Part shown: piece by piece, positions 1 through 11,889 of the stretch
How positions within the stretch are numbered: position 1 is the first letter of the stretch
Layout of the letters: the number at the start of each line of letters is the position of its first letter
Assembly (NCBI GenBank): GCA_028023455.1
Contig: JAQFVV010000253.1
Location: 938,469 to 1,002,468 of the forward strand
DNA from: Epiperipatus broadwayi
Lineage: Eukaryota; Onychophora; Udeonychophora; Euonychophora; Peripatidae
DNA: 64,000 nucleotides
Reading direction: 5' to 3'
Made by a program: the position numbers and the translations under genes
Notes under the pieces: model-generated
What the model was told of the DNA's origin: nothing
What the model saw: the letters and a program-made list of their open reading frames with translations, nothing else
Database searches by the model: none

Positions 1-518
1 CAGTATTTTTGTTTTGATGTGAATTTTTTATGGACTAACATAAAATAGTACTTGTAATTAAGGTGCTTTTGGGTTTAAGATTGATATGGCCTATTCTTAG
101 AAAATTATTTTTTCCAGAAGACAATGTTTATAGTTTGTTTGTTTGTTTGTTTTTTGGAAAGGCAATTCAAATGAAAATAAACTCTAATGAATGATTTAAT
201 AAAAATTTCATGTTGGATTTATTTTGAGATCTAATTTAGTATGTTCTGTTTTTGAAATTCCTAGATCAGGAAAATACTGTTGACGGATGATGTGTATTTA
301 TATTGCTACTCCAAACTTAACTGATTGTGTGCTTAATTTCATCACATCTGAATTCATAATAAAAAATACAAGCAATACCTCATTAAATACTTTTAATATT
401 GACTTTAAAAGTTTATGGATACATTTTAATATATATGACTATTGTTTTTAAGTTTATCCAAATATAACATCCAAAAGCAGTGTTCACATATCCTTGTCAC
501 CATCCCCGTAAAAATTTT

Positions 519-564
<46 letters not shown>

Positions 565-1540
565 AGAATGATAATAAATAACTATTACAAAATACAGAAA
601 TAGTTTCAATTATTTTCATAGCCATCTTTAATTGGAAAAGTTTTAAATTTGAAAGGTTTCCAGATGAAGATGGTTATGAAAATAAATGAAAATACTTCTG
701 CATTTTATAATAATTATTTGTAAAATTTATTATTACCATTAATATTTTATTGTTTTATTGTTATTGCATTAATTAATCTATAATGAATATTTTATTTGCT
801 TTAAATATATCAAGTACTTACAGTTCCATATGCTATAAAAAACAATTGTTCATTGGTAAAGTTGAGGTTAGGTAAAACTTGATCTGCAGTAGTTTTTAAC
901 AAAGTTTTATAGGCCTAAATTAATTAATTTATCAATAAATAAAATGTAAGTATATAAATATAATAAATAAGTAATATAAAAACTCTGTCAGATAATGAAA
1001 ATTATTCTCCACGAATAAAATAAACAGAGCAGCCAAAATGCAAAAACATTAATTATAAACAACAATTTGTCAAGCGCTTTCGGTACTGTATACCAGACTC
1101 ATGGCGATGCTCTGTTTATCAGGTTTATTAGTGTAGAACAATAAATACAATAATAAGCTTTCAATGCTAAGATTATAATAGTAAAAATTTACTTTTTATT
1201 ATTTAATTACAACAGTTTATTGATCATTATAGCATATTAAAACAATTTTTTTCTCAAATTTCAAGATGAAATAAAATATTACATTACATATAATAACTAA
1301 TTTATTGATTATAAATGTACAATAATATAAAATTTATAGTATTAATCTGAAGAAATTATTGTTATAAAAGTTAACTATTAACTGCAATTCAGAATAACTA
1401 AAATCTTATTTAAGGCAGATGATTTCATGCATTTACAAACAATAATAATAATAATATTTAAATGGGCTTAATATCCTGTATCTAAGGAGCCAGAATGAGA
1501 TACAGTCAATGTGAATATGACAATAAAATTGGTAAACAAG
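1..1540. other. AT-rich noncoding DNA
   Basis: No gene is visible. A (CA)n/(TA)n/(CA)n microsatellite lies at about 519-564. A short inverted pair, ATAAACAGAGC near 1018 and GCTCTGTTTAT near 1108, could form a stem about 80 bases apart, but it has no other support. Long AATT-rich tracts make open frames meaningless here. Confidence 0.6.
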
Positions 1541-1669
1541 GGCTTTGAATATGCCTTCATCAGATTTTCAATGTTATGGATGCCTAAAAAGTTAGAGAGT
1601 GGAGAGGATTGAAGTCTGTTCATTAAAGTTTGAAGGTCTGATATCTTAATATAAACTGAGCACTGATTA
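1541..1669 (+). repeat. Dispersed repeat, copy 1
   Basis: This stretch aligns by eye with 45736-45866 and, in inverted orientation, with 45440-45612. Shared blocks include GGCTTTGAATAT, CAGATTTTCAATG and TTAATATAAA followed by GCACTGATT. It runs into a (TA)n tract at its right end, as do other copies of the family. No protein is encoded. It is probably a non-autonomous interspersed element; its class is unknown. Confidence 0.7.
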
Positions 1670-3070
1670 TATATATATATATTGTGCCAGATGAAAGATT
1701 TTAATTTCGTATATCAATCTATTCTGATACAGAGGGCGCCACAAGACCACTACATGTCTGGAAAATTTATTTACTGTGATCAGAATAGATGATGATGATG
1801 GTTTGTGCCGACTAAACTCAGAGAGAAACAAGAGATCTTAAATTGTTTAGACAATTGAGACAAAGACAAACATCAGCCAAATTAAGTTTAAACATATTTA
1901 ACAAAATTTTATTCAGAGAAGAATAACTTATAAGAAAAGTTTATAAGTTAACAAATAGGATTAGCTCAGGCGTGTACCAGAAAGACTAAAGGCAATGCTC
2001 TGGCAGATCTACTGATTCTCTAATAAACAAATTATAAAGGGAGGAAGCAAATTTCATTCAGCAGAGAATTCACTCAAACATTAGTTTTCACTTTCAGATA
2101 TTTAAACAATACGTTCCTGAAACAAATCAACAAAACCAGCGCCAACGAGCTTTTCAAGGTCCGAAAAATGTAATGGGCCCACGAATGTCCTATGTCGGTA
2201 TAAGCTGCACCTATTATTACATTTAAAATAAAGGTGATTGATCCATGTCAAAAACAACTGAAAAAGATGATTGAAAATGAAGGAAAAACAATTAAAACTG
2301 GTGAATCCCAGCCAAACGATTGGCAAAAACTACTCTAAAAATAAGAATTAAAGTTCTCAATAGGAGATGAGCAAAGAATTAGAAAAACAGTTACGTCTGC
2401 TCCAGCATTTAAAGAAAATAAACTTACAAACAAATTCTAAGTACACGCTCTGATAAATTTAAAGCACAAGTAATAAATACAAAAGTATATCTATCAGAGA
2501 GTGCACAGGAGTATGAAAATATTAAAAGTTTTAAATACTTTAGCAGAACGAAAGTCTCTCTCACCTGTAATTTAAAAAGGGATAAATATCTTCCTGCTGA
2601 TGACTTATAAAATTACAAAGAAAAAAAATTCTAATTTCCACTTTCAGAGATATAAGAAACGAAATCCCCACCTGCCGAAAATTAGACAATGAAGTCATCA
2701 GCCAAAAGATTTTTGGAGGTTTGCAAAAGCACAAACACAGTGTTTAAAAAGTAATTATTGAATAATAAAATAATTGCAGGTAACCATTTAAATATACATG
2801 ACTGCTAAAGCATTTAGTAAAAGTTAGGCATAAAATAGACTCATTCATCACTCTCCAGTAAACAAAATTTGAAAGCAAACTTGGAATCCTAAAACTAAGA
2901 TTCCAAGACCGACTACAAAATACAAGGAAACACAGCAAATATTATATAGGAAGCTATATTGTTTAGGAATACATATTTATGATTAGATTGAGTGGAGATT
3001 TAATGAGAATTAATTTACCCTGGGAAGAATAAAAAAGAAAATAGTTACCTTACGGTAAAGCAATGTTCAC
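1670..3070. other. Noncoding, possible decayed coding relic
   Basis: A (TA)n tract runs into TTGTGCC at 1682. Around 2050-2950 the sequence is less AT-rich than its surroundings and reads as broken, lysine-rich frames on the plus strand, which may be an old transposon body. I cannot match it to any family. TAGCTCAGGCG at about 1965 resembles a tRNA-type A box, but no B box follows at the right distance. Confidence 0.3.
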
Positions 3071-3075
3071 GTAGA

Positions 3076-3288
3076 GTGTGCACTATTATTTTAGTTCATT
3101 TCAAGTTCTTTGACAGCAGCAAAGTAGATGTAAAGAGGTCCCAGCTTCTTCTAAATGTTTACGGCATTACTGGAGCAAATTTGGAAGTTAGGGGTCCGTC
3201 CTTTGTTAAATTAACAAGCCATTCTGGTGGCGATAACACTGACAATATTGGTCATCTTGTTGCAAGCAAAAGGATTGAACAACAGTGA
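3076..3288 (+). other. Unassigned open frame of 70 codons
   Basis: An open frame runs to TGA at 3286-3288 and reads in part QLLLNVYGITGANLEVRG. It is GC-richer than its flanks. The pattern (a short strand, then a glycine-rich turn and a hydrophobic strand) is weakly like the middle of a retroelement aspartic protease, but no DTG/DSG active site is present, so that reading is speculative. No splice sites or partner frames support a host exon. Confidence 0.2.
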
Positions 3289-4600
3289 ATTTTCTTGAAG
3301 AAATTAAATGTCTGAACTGATATAAACTTTCACTTGAGAAACAGCTTGTCTAGTTAAGAATAATTAATTAATTAACTGTCCAAATTTTCAGGGCTATTTA
3401 TACCTCACTCCATTTCCCGTGAAACACTTTCCTTGTTGTTGAATACTATGCCTAAGGCAGGGAAAATATTAATCTCCAGCTCAATCTAATCTAAGAATTC
3501 TACCCAGGTATTATTGAAATGAAAACAACTACATAAAAATCAAATCTCGCTTTTAGAATTGTTTACAATAATTAAAATAAAAGCAACAGGAATGCAATTA
3601 GCAAGCCAGCTTGTTTTTAAATCAAATTGACTTAAGGTAAAAACAAGCGGTATAAGAAAACTATTTTAAAATAAATCGATAAACATTAAAATGATCCGTT
3701 TTACATATAAACACATGTGTATTTTGATACATGTATTCTTTTTAAATAATAATAAAATTTAAACCTTAAATGTTTAATGAAAATTAAAAGCTTAATAAAT
3801 TTTTTTTTTGTAATAACACCATTGAATTGGATTCAATCCGGTTCAATATATATATATATGTGTGTGTGTGTGTGTATATATTGTAACATAAATAATAGAG
3901 TTCAAACATTGTAACATAAATTAAAAGTAGATCAAAAGACATTAAGATACCTGAATAGTCTAAAATATATAAGATCATAATATTATAACTTAATAAATGA
4001 AAAATGGTAAGTTAAATTTTATATCAAAGAGAAAAGAATTATATTTTTATAAAATTTTACCATCTGAGACAAACTAGAAATCATTGTAGCTGAATGAAAT
4101 ATGATCAAAATGCTTATCTCAAACACATTAAGGATTAAGCATTGTAACTCAAATTAAAGTAAGAGAAGAGTTATAATAATACCATAGTGACTATTAAATA
4201 AAGCTCAGACTGAGTTATCAATCATATTAAGGAATCATATATAAGTTGTAACTATAATAATCATTGAAATTTATTACTTTCAATACTCAAGTAAATATTA
4301 ATTATAGATAAAAATATCAGTGGCTTAAATATTCATCAATTTTTACTTAAGATTTCTAAAGATATCATAATATCAATAATTAGAAACAATAATGCCTAGA
4401 GACCAGTCATTTAAGGTGTCTGGCCTATTTCAAACCCTAGTTAGGCAGGCATTGTATCGTCAATAAACAAGTAAAAACTATAAACAAATTATTAAGAACA
4501 AATTATTATAACTCAGGAAATAAAAATATCTTCTCAGGTATACAGACAGTAGATTTTATTCACTTTCATCTCTTGGTTTTATATCAAGTCCATATTTAAG
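3289..4600. other. AT-rich noncoding DNA
   Basis: Nothing is recognised apart from a (TA)n(TG)n(TA)n microsatellite at about 3846-3880. It passes directly into TTGTAACATAA, a junction type seen again at 7730, 33169 and 57641. Confidence 0.5.
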
Positions 4601-4611
4601 TAAATAACAAG

Positions 4612-4715
4612 TGAATATGGTCTAGCAGGGTACCACTAAATTATCTGAATCTAGATACAGTTATATCTTATAACCTTTTCACATGTACCAGGTTTGAATC
4701 CCTTTTGGTACTTTA
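4612..4715 (+). repeat. Possible tRNA-derived SINE relic
   Basis: GGTTTGAATCCC at about 4691 matches the RNA polymerase III B box (GGTTCGANTCC) at most positions. CTAGCAGGGTACC about 70 bases upstream could be a decayed A box. The spacing is longer than in a tRNA and no cloverleaf can be drawn, so this is at best an old SINE head. Confidence 0.25.
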
Positions 4716-5446
4716 TTTCTAACAAAAATAGAGGATTTTGCTTTTAGATCCATATCACTGTATGCACTCACATTTAGGTAAACATAAAACATCCTTAAAC
4801 TAAAGTCGAGGATATAAAATTCATTAGACAGAAATCATTTTCTAGATCTTAACATAATAAATGTGCTTCAATATCTTTATAAGTTTTACTAGCTCATATT
4901 ACTATTAATTTAGGATGGCAATTCACACATCCTTGCATGATATAGATGATGGAATGGTGGTTATTACAATTATTCACAAAAGTCAACTAAATACCATGAA
5001 ATCACTTATTTATTTCTGGCCTTTAAACATTTATCTAGCTCATTAATTCAAAATGTGATGATGATAATGACGATAATGACAATGATAATGGTTTCAACCA
5101 CAGCTTTAGGACTAAGCCTAATCATAAAACTTAATTTTTATAAATAAATTCATAATCATTGCTTAATTTTAGTATAACTAATTAAATCTTAACTAATTAA
5201 TATTAACTATTGATGATGAATGATCACAACCAACCAAGAATATTCTCAATAAAGTATATACGCCTCATTTAATAAAACAATTTAACATTTATTAATTTAT
5301 TATGAACATATACAAACAATTTAAAGATAAAACTAAGAATTTATATAAACAATAACGATAATAACAATAATTGATTATTTGGCAATCATCAGATTAATTT
5401 TGAATTCTTCCCCCTTTCCCATCAAAGATATATAATGTATATTAGG
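4716..5446. other. AT-rich noncoding DNA
   Basis: No gene is seen. A short imperfect trinucleotide run (GAT/GAC/AAT) lies at about 5056-5092. Confidence 0.5.
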
Positions 5447-5556
5447 TTGGATACTAAGTTTGCTAAAGTTTTCAATTCACAAGAAAATATTTCAAAAAAG
5501 ATTGGATACCAAGTTTGCTAAAGTTTTCAATTCACAATAAAATATTTCAAAAAAAA
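5447..5556. repeat. Two-copy tandem duplication, period 55
   Basis: TTGGATAC, then AAGTTTGCTAAAG, then TTTTCAATTCACAA, then AATATTTCAAAAAA occur in the same order at 5447 and 5502. There are only a few substitutions between copies. No coding content. Confidence 0.85.
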
Positions 5557-6131
5557 ATAAATAAACACTTTTTTTTCTCTCTTTTACACACATACTTTTA
5601 TAATCTAACATGTAAAGTAGAATAATTAAGAATAAATGTTAGTAGAATTGGAAAGAGCAAGTTTTCCAGAAACAATTTTTTAGATTACTTTTCTCTCCCT
5701 CCTTTCTATGCTCTGAAATGCTATACTTTCCTAAAACAAAATAATATAATATTGTTGATCATTCTCACACACACCCAACCACACATGTAACAAGTTAATA
5801 TATTGCTGTATATGTGCATGTTTTATCCCCATAATCAAATATTATTTAAAAACAATAATACAAAAAAATTATTATACATATTAATAACATTTCATAACTT
5901 TAGATTAATATACAATAATACCCTTTAGAAGATACTTCATTAATAAGCTGGGTATTCATAAAATTATTACTCAAGGTTATAATTATTATTATTGAAGAAA
6001 ACTATGTTTTTAATTGATTTTGGGTTGTGTTAAAGTTCTGAGAAAAAAAATTTAAAACCTCATTTCTAAAATTTTAGAATAGTCTTTGATAAAATAAAAA
6101 AAGAAAATATATAGTAAAAAGTTCATATTAC
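5557..6131. other. AT-rich noncoding DNA
   Basis: Simple-sequence-rich DNA with poly-A and poly-T runs. No gene or named repeat was recognised. Confidence 0.5.
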
Positions 6132-6365
6132 CAGTCCCAAGGGTTCAAACTTAGCTTGTTTAATGTTCATACTTTTGCAGCAATCAATTTCCACAGTTTT
6201 TGCTGGAACAATTTCTTTTTCTTGATGCTTGTAATTATTTAATGGTGATGATGAGAAATCATTTGCTTCAGTGGGAATTATATGGCACTGGAACTTTTTC
6301 TCCTCTTCCTTGTTAAGCATAATTCTTCCATTATAGTATATTAATTGTTCTCTCATTTGCAATTT
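6132..6365 (-). CDS. Possible internal exon, product unknown
   Basis: On the minus strand an open stretch of about 78 codons ends at a GTAATA donor-like site, with exon edge at 6132. An in-frame TAA lies just upstream, next to an AAAAG that could serve as a weak acceptor at about 6365. The peptide is charged and lysine/glutamate-rich (for example NKEEEKKFQCH) and contains a Cys-Cys pair (DCCKS). It does not fit the M13 peptidase C-terminus, which should carry an NSxxF block and end in CxVW. Composition is less AT-biased than the flanks. I do not recognise the protein, and a chance open frame is a real alternative. Confidence 0.3.
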
Positions 6366-7702
6366 CTTTTACTGGGTTTAAATTCAGTCACTGGAATAAT
6401 TGTACTAGATGATTCAATTTTTACTAGATGATTTAATACTTATCAGTCGATTAATTATTTTCCTTCAGCTTTCAAATGCAGGTGAATGTTTTGTTTGCTT
6501 AAGATATCGACTTTTTCTTTTAATCAGTCATCAGGTGTATAATATTTTAATTTCAGACAAGACATTTTTCTTTCTATATGATATGCTGGTTAATGATGAG
6601 TCTGGTAAACAGACGAGAAAATATATATTTTTTTTCTAGCCCGACATCCTTATATTTTCAATATTCACAAACTTGCCATAAAAAAAAAAGATTTAAAAAA
6701 AAGATACTTGCAGAATTAAAATGCTTGTCTGCCTTAGTTTCAATATTTTTAAAAATCTCTCTTCTGATTTTTCCCAGACACCTTTTATAGTTTATTTTTC
6801 AGATAACTCATTTAATTAGATTTCTATTGTAACTTTCTCTAGAAACATATTAAAAATCACACTACCTTGATTTTTCAGACTAATCTTGTTTTGAAGGAAA
6901 AATTGTCTTAATCCTTTTTCTTGGCATCTCTGTCACAAATGTAACACCTAAAATTTGAGCTGCTTTCTTTGATCAAGCTGATGGGACAATTTTAAAACTT
7001 AGCGCTCTCACCAAGCTTTAACAGAAAAACAACCAATCTTTATAAAAACAAAATTGTTACAAATATATATATCTAATTTAACAGATTTTCTTCTTTAACA
7101 CAAAATTGTGAAGCAAATAATTTAACAGTTTTAACTTTTTTTCAATATGTAATAAATGTAGGTTTGTTTGTACAATGTACCACACACCTATCATTCAACC
7201 CATTTATAAAAACTGGTCTATTAAAATAACCTAAATGCTTTCTAGAAATTATAATTTTAATATTTAAAATTAAATCCTTAATTTTCAAATCCCAAACTAC
7301 AATCTTTAAAAAAAAATAGAAATAGAATAAAATATTAGAATCTAGTAAATGTAGGTTAGCTTTGAAGAGAGTTTAATATTTAAAATATACAACGATAATT
7401 AAACAATTTACACACACACTGCCTATATATGTGTTATTAATTTACTTTTCAACAAAAAAAATTAAATATTGAATATTTAAATGTGTGTACTATTCTTGTT
7501 TTTTATCAACACACAAACAAATAAAGAGCATAACTGTTGCCCCACTCTCTTTCTGTCTTAAGCTTTTAGAACTGGATTTTGTAGAGTTTAAACTTGGGTG
7601 CCCTACAGCTTCCTTTACTATATAAAAATGTGATGATGATTTTTGTTCCCCATTTTCTTACATGCACATTACTACAAATTTAGCTAATGACTAAACTGTA
7701 AT
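6366..7702. other. Mostly noncoding; second weak minus-strand exon-like patch
   Basis: No gene is identified. At about 6880-6960 the minus strand reads TTTTAG followed by an open peptide GVTFVTEMPRKRIKTIFPSK. With the stretch at 6132-6365 it could belong to one unknown gene, but no donor site confirms it. The rest is AT-rich with short (TA)n runs. Confidence 0.3.
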
Positions 7703-7730
7703 GGCACAATATATATATATATATATATAT
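7703..7730. repeat. (TA)n microsatellite inside GGCACAAT...ATTGT palindrome
   Basis: GGCACAAT is followed by about ten TA units and then TTGTAACGAT. The same frame, GGGCACAAT(AT)nATTGTAATG, recurs at 33149-33176. Confidence 0.85.
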
Positions 7731-8172
7731 TGTAACGATACATAAATATGTCGTTACATTAATTTAAAATAAAAACTTAAAAGTTCGCAAATAAAAGTAA
7801 AAAACTAAATGCTAAAATTAAAATATTGTTAAACGTATATACATTCGCACAGAGGCCAAACTTTAAAAATATTTTTTTAAAAAAAAAAAAAACAAATAAG
7901 TATTTGAACGTACTTTTTTTTATAAAAAAGTACAAGATTTAAAAATAAAAACAGGTATTAATTAATGTAATCTGTAAATTGAAATGATTGTTTATAAATT
8001 GTTTGAAAAGCAAGCTAGCTTCAGGCTCTTGTATAATTAAAATGATCTGATGAAAGATAGATAAGAGAATAAAAAGAAATTAGCTTAACCAATGGAAGCA
8101 CCAAGCCTCAGCCCGGACCCGAACGAAAATTTGGATTAGTGACATCTTTGTTCATTCAATCTGGAGATTTAC

Positions 8173-8180
8173 TATAAAAA
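8173..8180 (+). promoter_or_regulatory. TATA box candidate
   Basis: TATAAAAA lies about 140 bases upstream of the ATG at 8315, in a locally GC-richer leader. It is well placed for a transcript starting near 8200-8210. No start-site data are available. Confidence 0.4.
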
Positions 8181-8224
8181 GAGAAATATTGAGTTCCAGA
8201 GAGTTTTTTCGGACTTGATTTGAT

Positions 8225-8253
8225 GAGAACGGTAGGACGCACTTACCGTTCTC
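8225..8253 (+). promoter_or_regulatory. Perfect 10-bp hairpin in presumed 5' leader
   Basis: GAGAACGGTA (8225-8234) pairs perfectly with TACCGTTCTC (8244-8253) across a 9-base loop. A T-rich run follows about five bases later. The element sits between the TATA box and the ATG, so it would be in the 5' untranslated region. It could affect translation, or be an unrelated palindrome. Confidence 0.55.
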
Positions 8254-8314
8254 TCTCATTTTTTTTTGTTTGTTTTAAAAAAAATATATAAAATGAAAAG
8301 ACTGTGATACAAGA

Positions 8315-8401
8315 ATGGAACCAGCTAATGCTACCTCCAGAACATTATCTTCCAATGGAGACATCGCGGGAATTAAAAACAGGAACCTGGACTCTTCTAC
8401 C
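8315..8401 (+). CDS. Possible first coding exon, product unknown
   Basis: An ATG at 8315 opens 29 codons (starting MEPANATSRTLSSNGD) that end exactly in phase 0 at ACC|GTAAGC, a strong donor. Upstream lie a TATA box at 8173, a hairpin at 8225 and a short upstream frame beginning at 8293. The peptide is hydrophilic, rich in Ser/Asn/Thr, and matches no family I know. I found no convincing second exon. The context is consistent either with a host gene start or with a spliced gene of the surrounding 7730-9759 block. Confidence 0.35.
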
Positions 8402-9770
8402 GTAAGCTAAATTGACATGAACTCTAAATTGAAAAATAATTAAGAACTTTCGTTCAAGCTTATGAACTTCTATCTGACTTTTTTTAAGTTTAAAATCAAA
8501 TTAATAATGTTTAATTTTATATGTTTTCCGATTGATAAAAATCATTTCCATTTTTTTTTCTTATTGTATAAATTATTTATTGTTTAAATTTTAAATGAGG
8601 GAATTTAAGGTTGGGTATAGACGTTGCATAGATTCGTTAGCGGTTGATAATGTGGTGGTTTTCACATTCGATTAGAATATATGTCAACGATATCACTGCA
8701 AGCATCTTACGATGAATGCTAATGGGATTTGTATATTCCCTATGCAAGTGACGTTTATCGAGGACTTTGTATTTTGATCGGTTGTGTTTAATTTGGAATG
8801 TTTCTGACCATGGAATCTGTGCAGCTGATCTGTACTCAACATTTTAATAACAAATTTTATAAAATGCATTTGTGCGAACGTATTTAAATGTTAAATTTAA
8901 GTCGGGCGTGAATGGCTATATAGATTTGTAAAGTTATATTAGGGGAGGGTAATCTTAGGTTATTTGTGTCGTTGTTGAATTGGGTAATTAGTAGATGTAG
9001 TATAAGTTTCGCTACGTGCAGAATCGCTGAATACACCGCACCAACCCTTTGCCTATGGATGGGATTGTAAGTCGGCAAAAAGGATCGCGGTCCCTTCCTA
9101 TGGAGTTTTTATTTTATTGTTCTTCTTGCTATACAGACGTCATATTCCTGTATTGGACAAGAGTCAATGTTTTCTCTAACTATACTGTTCAGATTTCCAT
9201 TCCTGACAGTATAGTATATTTGTGCTGTTGTATTTTCATGCTACATTGAATACATAAATGTATCAGATGGATTGATGCCGGTTTGACTGCGAATTTTAGC
9301 CTAAGGTTAAATAGGGATAGAATGTTTTATTTTCAAATGCAAATCTATGTAGTCTATTCATACTTGACCATCTAAATAAAATATTAAACTCATTGAAATT
9401 TATGTAAATGTACAATTAAAGAGCAATATAAAAATCTAAAAATGTTAAACTATTCCTCGAATTTAGAATGATTTTATATGTGCGTAAATAAATATTTTTA
9501 TGTGTTAATTTCTGGCAGTGGCTTTTATTTATTTATATGTAAGATATAAATTAAGATATAGATTTTTATCTCTGCGTCTCCACTGAGCTAGTGACTTGGG
9601 CTAACGATCGGAATATTTAAATAAAGTGGAATCTTAACAGCGCGTATCTGCCTACTTTATAAATTTTTCTAGGCTCAAATGCCTAGATGGCGCCCTGGTA
9701 GTTGCAGATATTGTTTTTGCGGTTAGATTCGATCTTCACTTTCATTTCGATCGTTATAATATATATATAT

Positions 9771-10861
9771 CAATAGATGGAGCTTTACCAAGACCTCCAA
9801 ACAAGCGCATTTGTTTACATAAATGTCAGAGTCAATATTCACTGTCTCTTTCATTTTGCTCCACCCTCAGATCAGCTGATTTCAAGCTGATTTGCTCTCA
9901 TCAGTGAGGGATAGAAGTTAGAAACTAGACCTAAATATTAACTCCAAGCGTTTATGCAAAACGTTTCTATCAGTTTGCAAGCATGAATTTTTTAGACACC
10001 TAAATGTCTTCAAACTCAGCCTATCAAACTAGATAGCTATATAGGTCTGATATCAGTTCAGATTCTCCACATAGTGAAAGCTTCTGCAATCTATATCACT
10101 GCAAGAAAATTTTAAAGGTACATTTATGAAAAACAAAAACAAGTTTTATATACGTAAAAACCTGCTATCGCTTGCATTAATGATCAATAGATGGAGCTTT
10201 ACCAAGACCTCCAAACAAGCACATTTGTTTACATAAATGTCAGAGTCAATATTCACTGTCTCTTTCATTTTGCTCTACCCTCAGATCAGCTGATTTCAAG
10301 CTGATTTGCTCTCATCAGTGAGAGATAGAAGTTGGAAACTAGACCTTTATGTAAACAAATACGCTTGTTTGGAGGTCTTGGTAAAGCTCCATCTATTGAT
10401 CATTAATACAAGTGATAGCAGGTTTTTACATATATAAAATTTGTTTTTGTTTTTCATAAATGTACCTTTAAAGTTTTCTTACAATGATATAGATTGCAGA
10501 AGCTTTCACTATGTGGAGAATCTGAACTGATATCAGACCCATATAGCTATCTAGTTTGGTAGGCTGAGTTTGAAGACATTTAGGTGTCAAAAAAATTCAT
10601 GCTTGCAAACTGATAGAAACGTTTTGCATAAATGCTTGGAGTTAATATTTAGGTCTAGTTTCTAACTTCTATCCCTCACTGATGAGAGCAAATCAGCTTG
10701 AAATCAGCTGATCTGAGGGTGGAGCAAAATGAAAGAGACAGTGAATATTGACTCTGACGTTTATGTAAACAAATATGCTTGTTTGGAGGTCTTGGTAAAG
10801 CTCCATCTATTGATCATTAATACAAGTGATAGCAGGTTTTTACGTATATAAAACTTGTTTT

Positions 10862-10866
<5 letters not shown>
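9771..10866. repeat. Tandem plus inverted repeat complex
   Basis: A unit of about 414 bp begins CAATAGATGGAGC at 9771 and starts again at 10185, where only about 159 bp are present. At about 10345 the orientation flips. The first ~48 bp are inverted, then a full inverted unit spans about 10393-10805, followed by the inverted unit end to 10866. Arms match at roughly 95% by eye. Within the unit, GATCAGCTGATTTCAAGCTG is itself partly palindromic. No protein is encoded. The layout suggests a foldback element, or an inverted duplication formed during replication. Confidence 0.85.

Positions 10867-10912
<46 letters not shown>
10867..10912. repeat. (TA)n microsatellite
   Basis: About 23 uninterrupted TA units lie between the inverted repeat complex and the next dispersed repeat. 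Confidence 0.95.
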
Positions 10913-10915
<3 letters not shown>

Positions 10916-10916
10916 G

Positions 10917-11117
10917 GGAAATGATCTGGACCAACTGATGAATGTTGATTCAGCATGAAATAGATGATCTGGACTAACTGATGAATGTTGATTCAGCATG
11001 AAATACACATATTGGAGAACATTTATATTTTTCACATATATGTGGTCATGTGTATCGATTGTATAAAGATGAAATAAATGACAAAAGGGAGCTCGAAAGT
11101 CTGGGTTCAAATCTCCT
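10917..11117 (+). repeat. Dispersed repeat with internal 44-46 bp duplication and B-box-like end
   Basis: ATGATCTGGAC, CAACTGATGAATG and TTCAGCATGAAAT appear twice in tandem (about 10917-10962 and 10963-11006). The rest parallels the second half of the copy at 45870-46036. Both copies end in a Pol III B-box-like string, here GGGTTCAAATCTCC, after GAAAGTCTG. This suggests a SINE-related family with the tRNA-like part at this end. Confidence 0.55.
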
Positions 11118-11885
11118 ATGATTATAGTAAGGCTTATAAAAAATATATAACTAATTTGAATTTCCACCTAGTTAAAATGTAATTGTATGTACACTTGAGT
11201 TGTATTTAGGAAATTTTAAGGGAATTGGTGAAGCTAATAAAAAGATTTTCTTGAAGTCGAAACTAGTTCAGAAGATTAATATATAACAACTAATGTTTTA
11301 TTTCTCTATTATAATGCACAACATTGCTTCATTATAAGTTTAAATTTTGTAATATTATTAATAATAATTGATTACCTACTCTTATATGTATATAATATAA
11401 TTTATAGAATAAAGTATTATGTAATGCATTAGGAGTGAAAATCTATTCAAATTTTTCATAGTTTGCAGTGTCACAGAATTCATATCTAATTGTCAAAAAA
11501 AAAATTGAGCCTATTTTTGCTTGTTTGCTTGAAGACATGGAAATCTAAAAGAATCAAATTTATTCATTGCCTCAGTGAAATTAGTTCAGTTTAATGCATA
11601 TGAAAATGAAAAGTTAATTACAAATAATTTGAATTCTTTTATGATTCTTGTTGCTGCAATATTATAAATGATGAAAATGCGATTGATTTTTTGAATTGTG
11701 GTTTCATAAAAATCAAATTTGAATTTTTTTTTTTTTTTTTAAGATATTCGGCTAAATGAAATATTTATTTTGATTAATGGTATAAAAAAATGGAAAGAGT
11801 ATGGATTTACATGATATTTTAATAACAGTAATTGCTACTAATTTGTAAACTCTATTGCCTATATTAAAGTTGTTGTTTAATTTAT
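11118..11885. other. AT-rich noncoding DNA
   Basis: No gene or repeat was recognised. A T-run of 16 bases or more lies near 11727. Confidence 0.5.
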
Positions 11886-11889
11886 CTGT

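Larger units (their letters stand above)
7730..9759. mobile_element. Unclassified block bounded by (TA)n and short inverted ends
   Basis: The left edge TTGTAACGAT (7730-7739) and right edge ATCGTTATAA (9750-9759) are inverted copies with 9 of 10 bases matching, and both abut (TA)n. The left edge also holds a small hairpin, TGTAACGA with TCGTTACA (7731-7758). Base composition inside is less AT-biased than outside, with a G/T-rich plus strand at 8590-9300. No transposase or reverse transcriptase is visible. A non-autonomous DNA transposon or decayed LTR element would explain it, but ten-base ends are weak evidence. Confidence 0.4.

Noticed and set aside
1962-2010. tRNA gene (A-box-like TAGCTCAGGCG)
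   Set aside because: There is no B box at the required distance and no acceptor stem can be paired.
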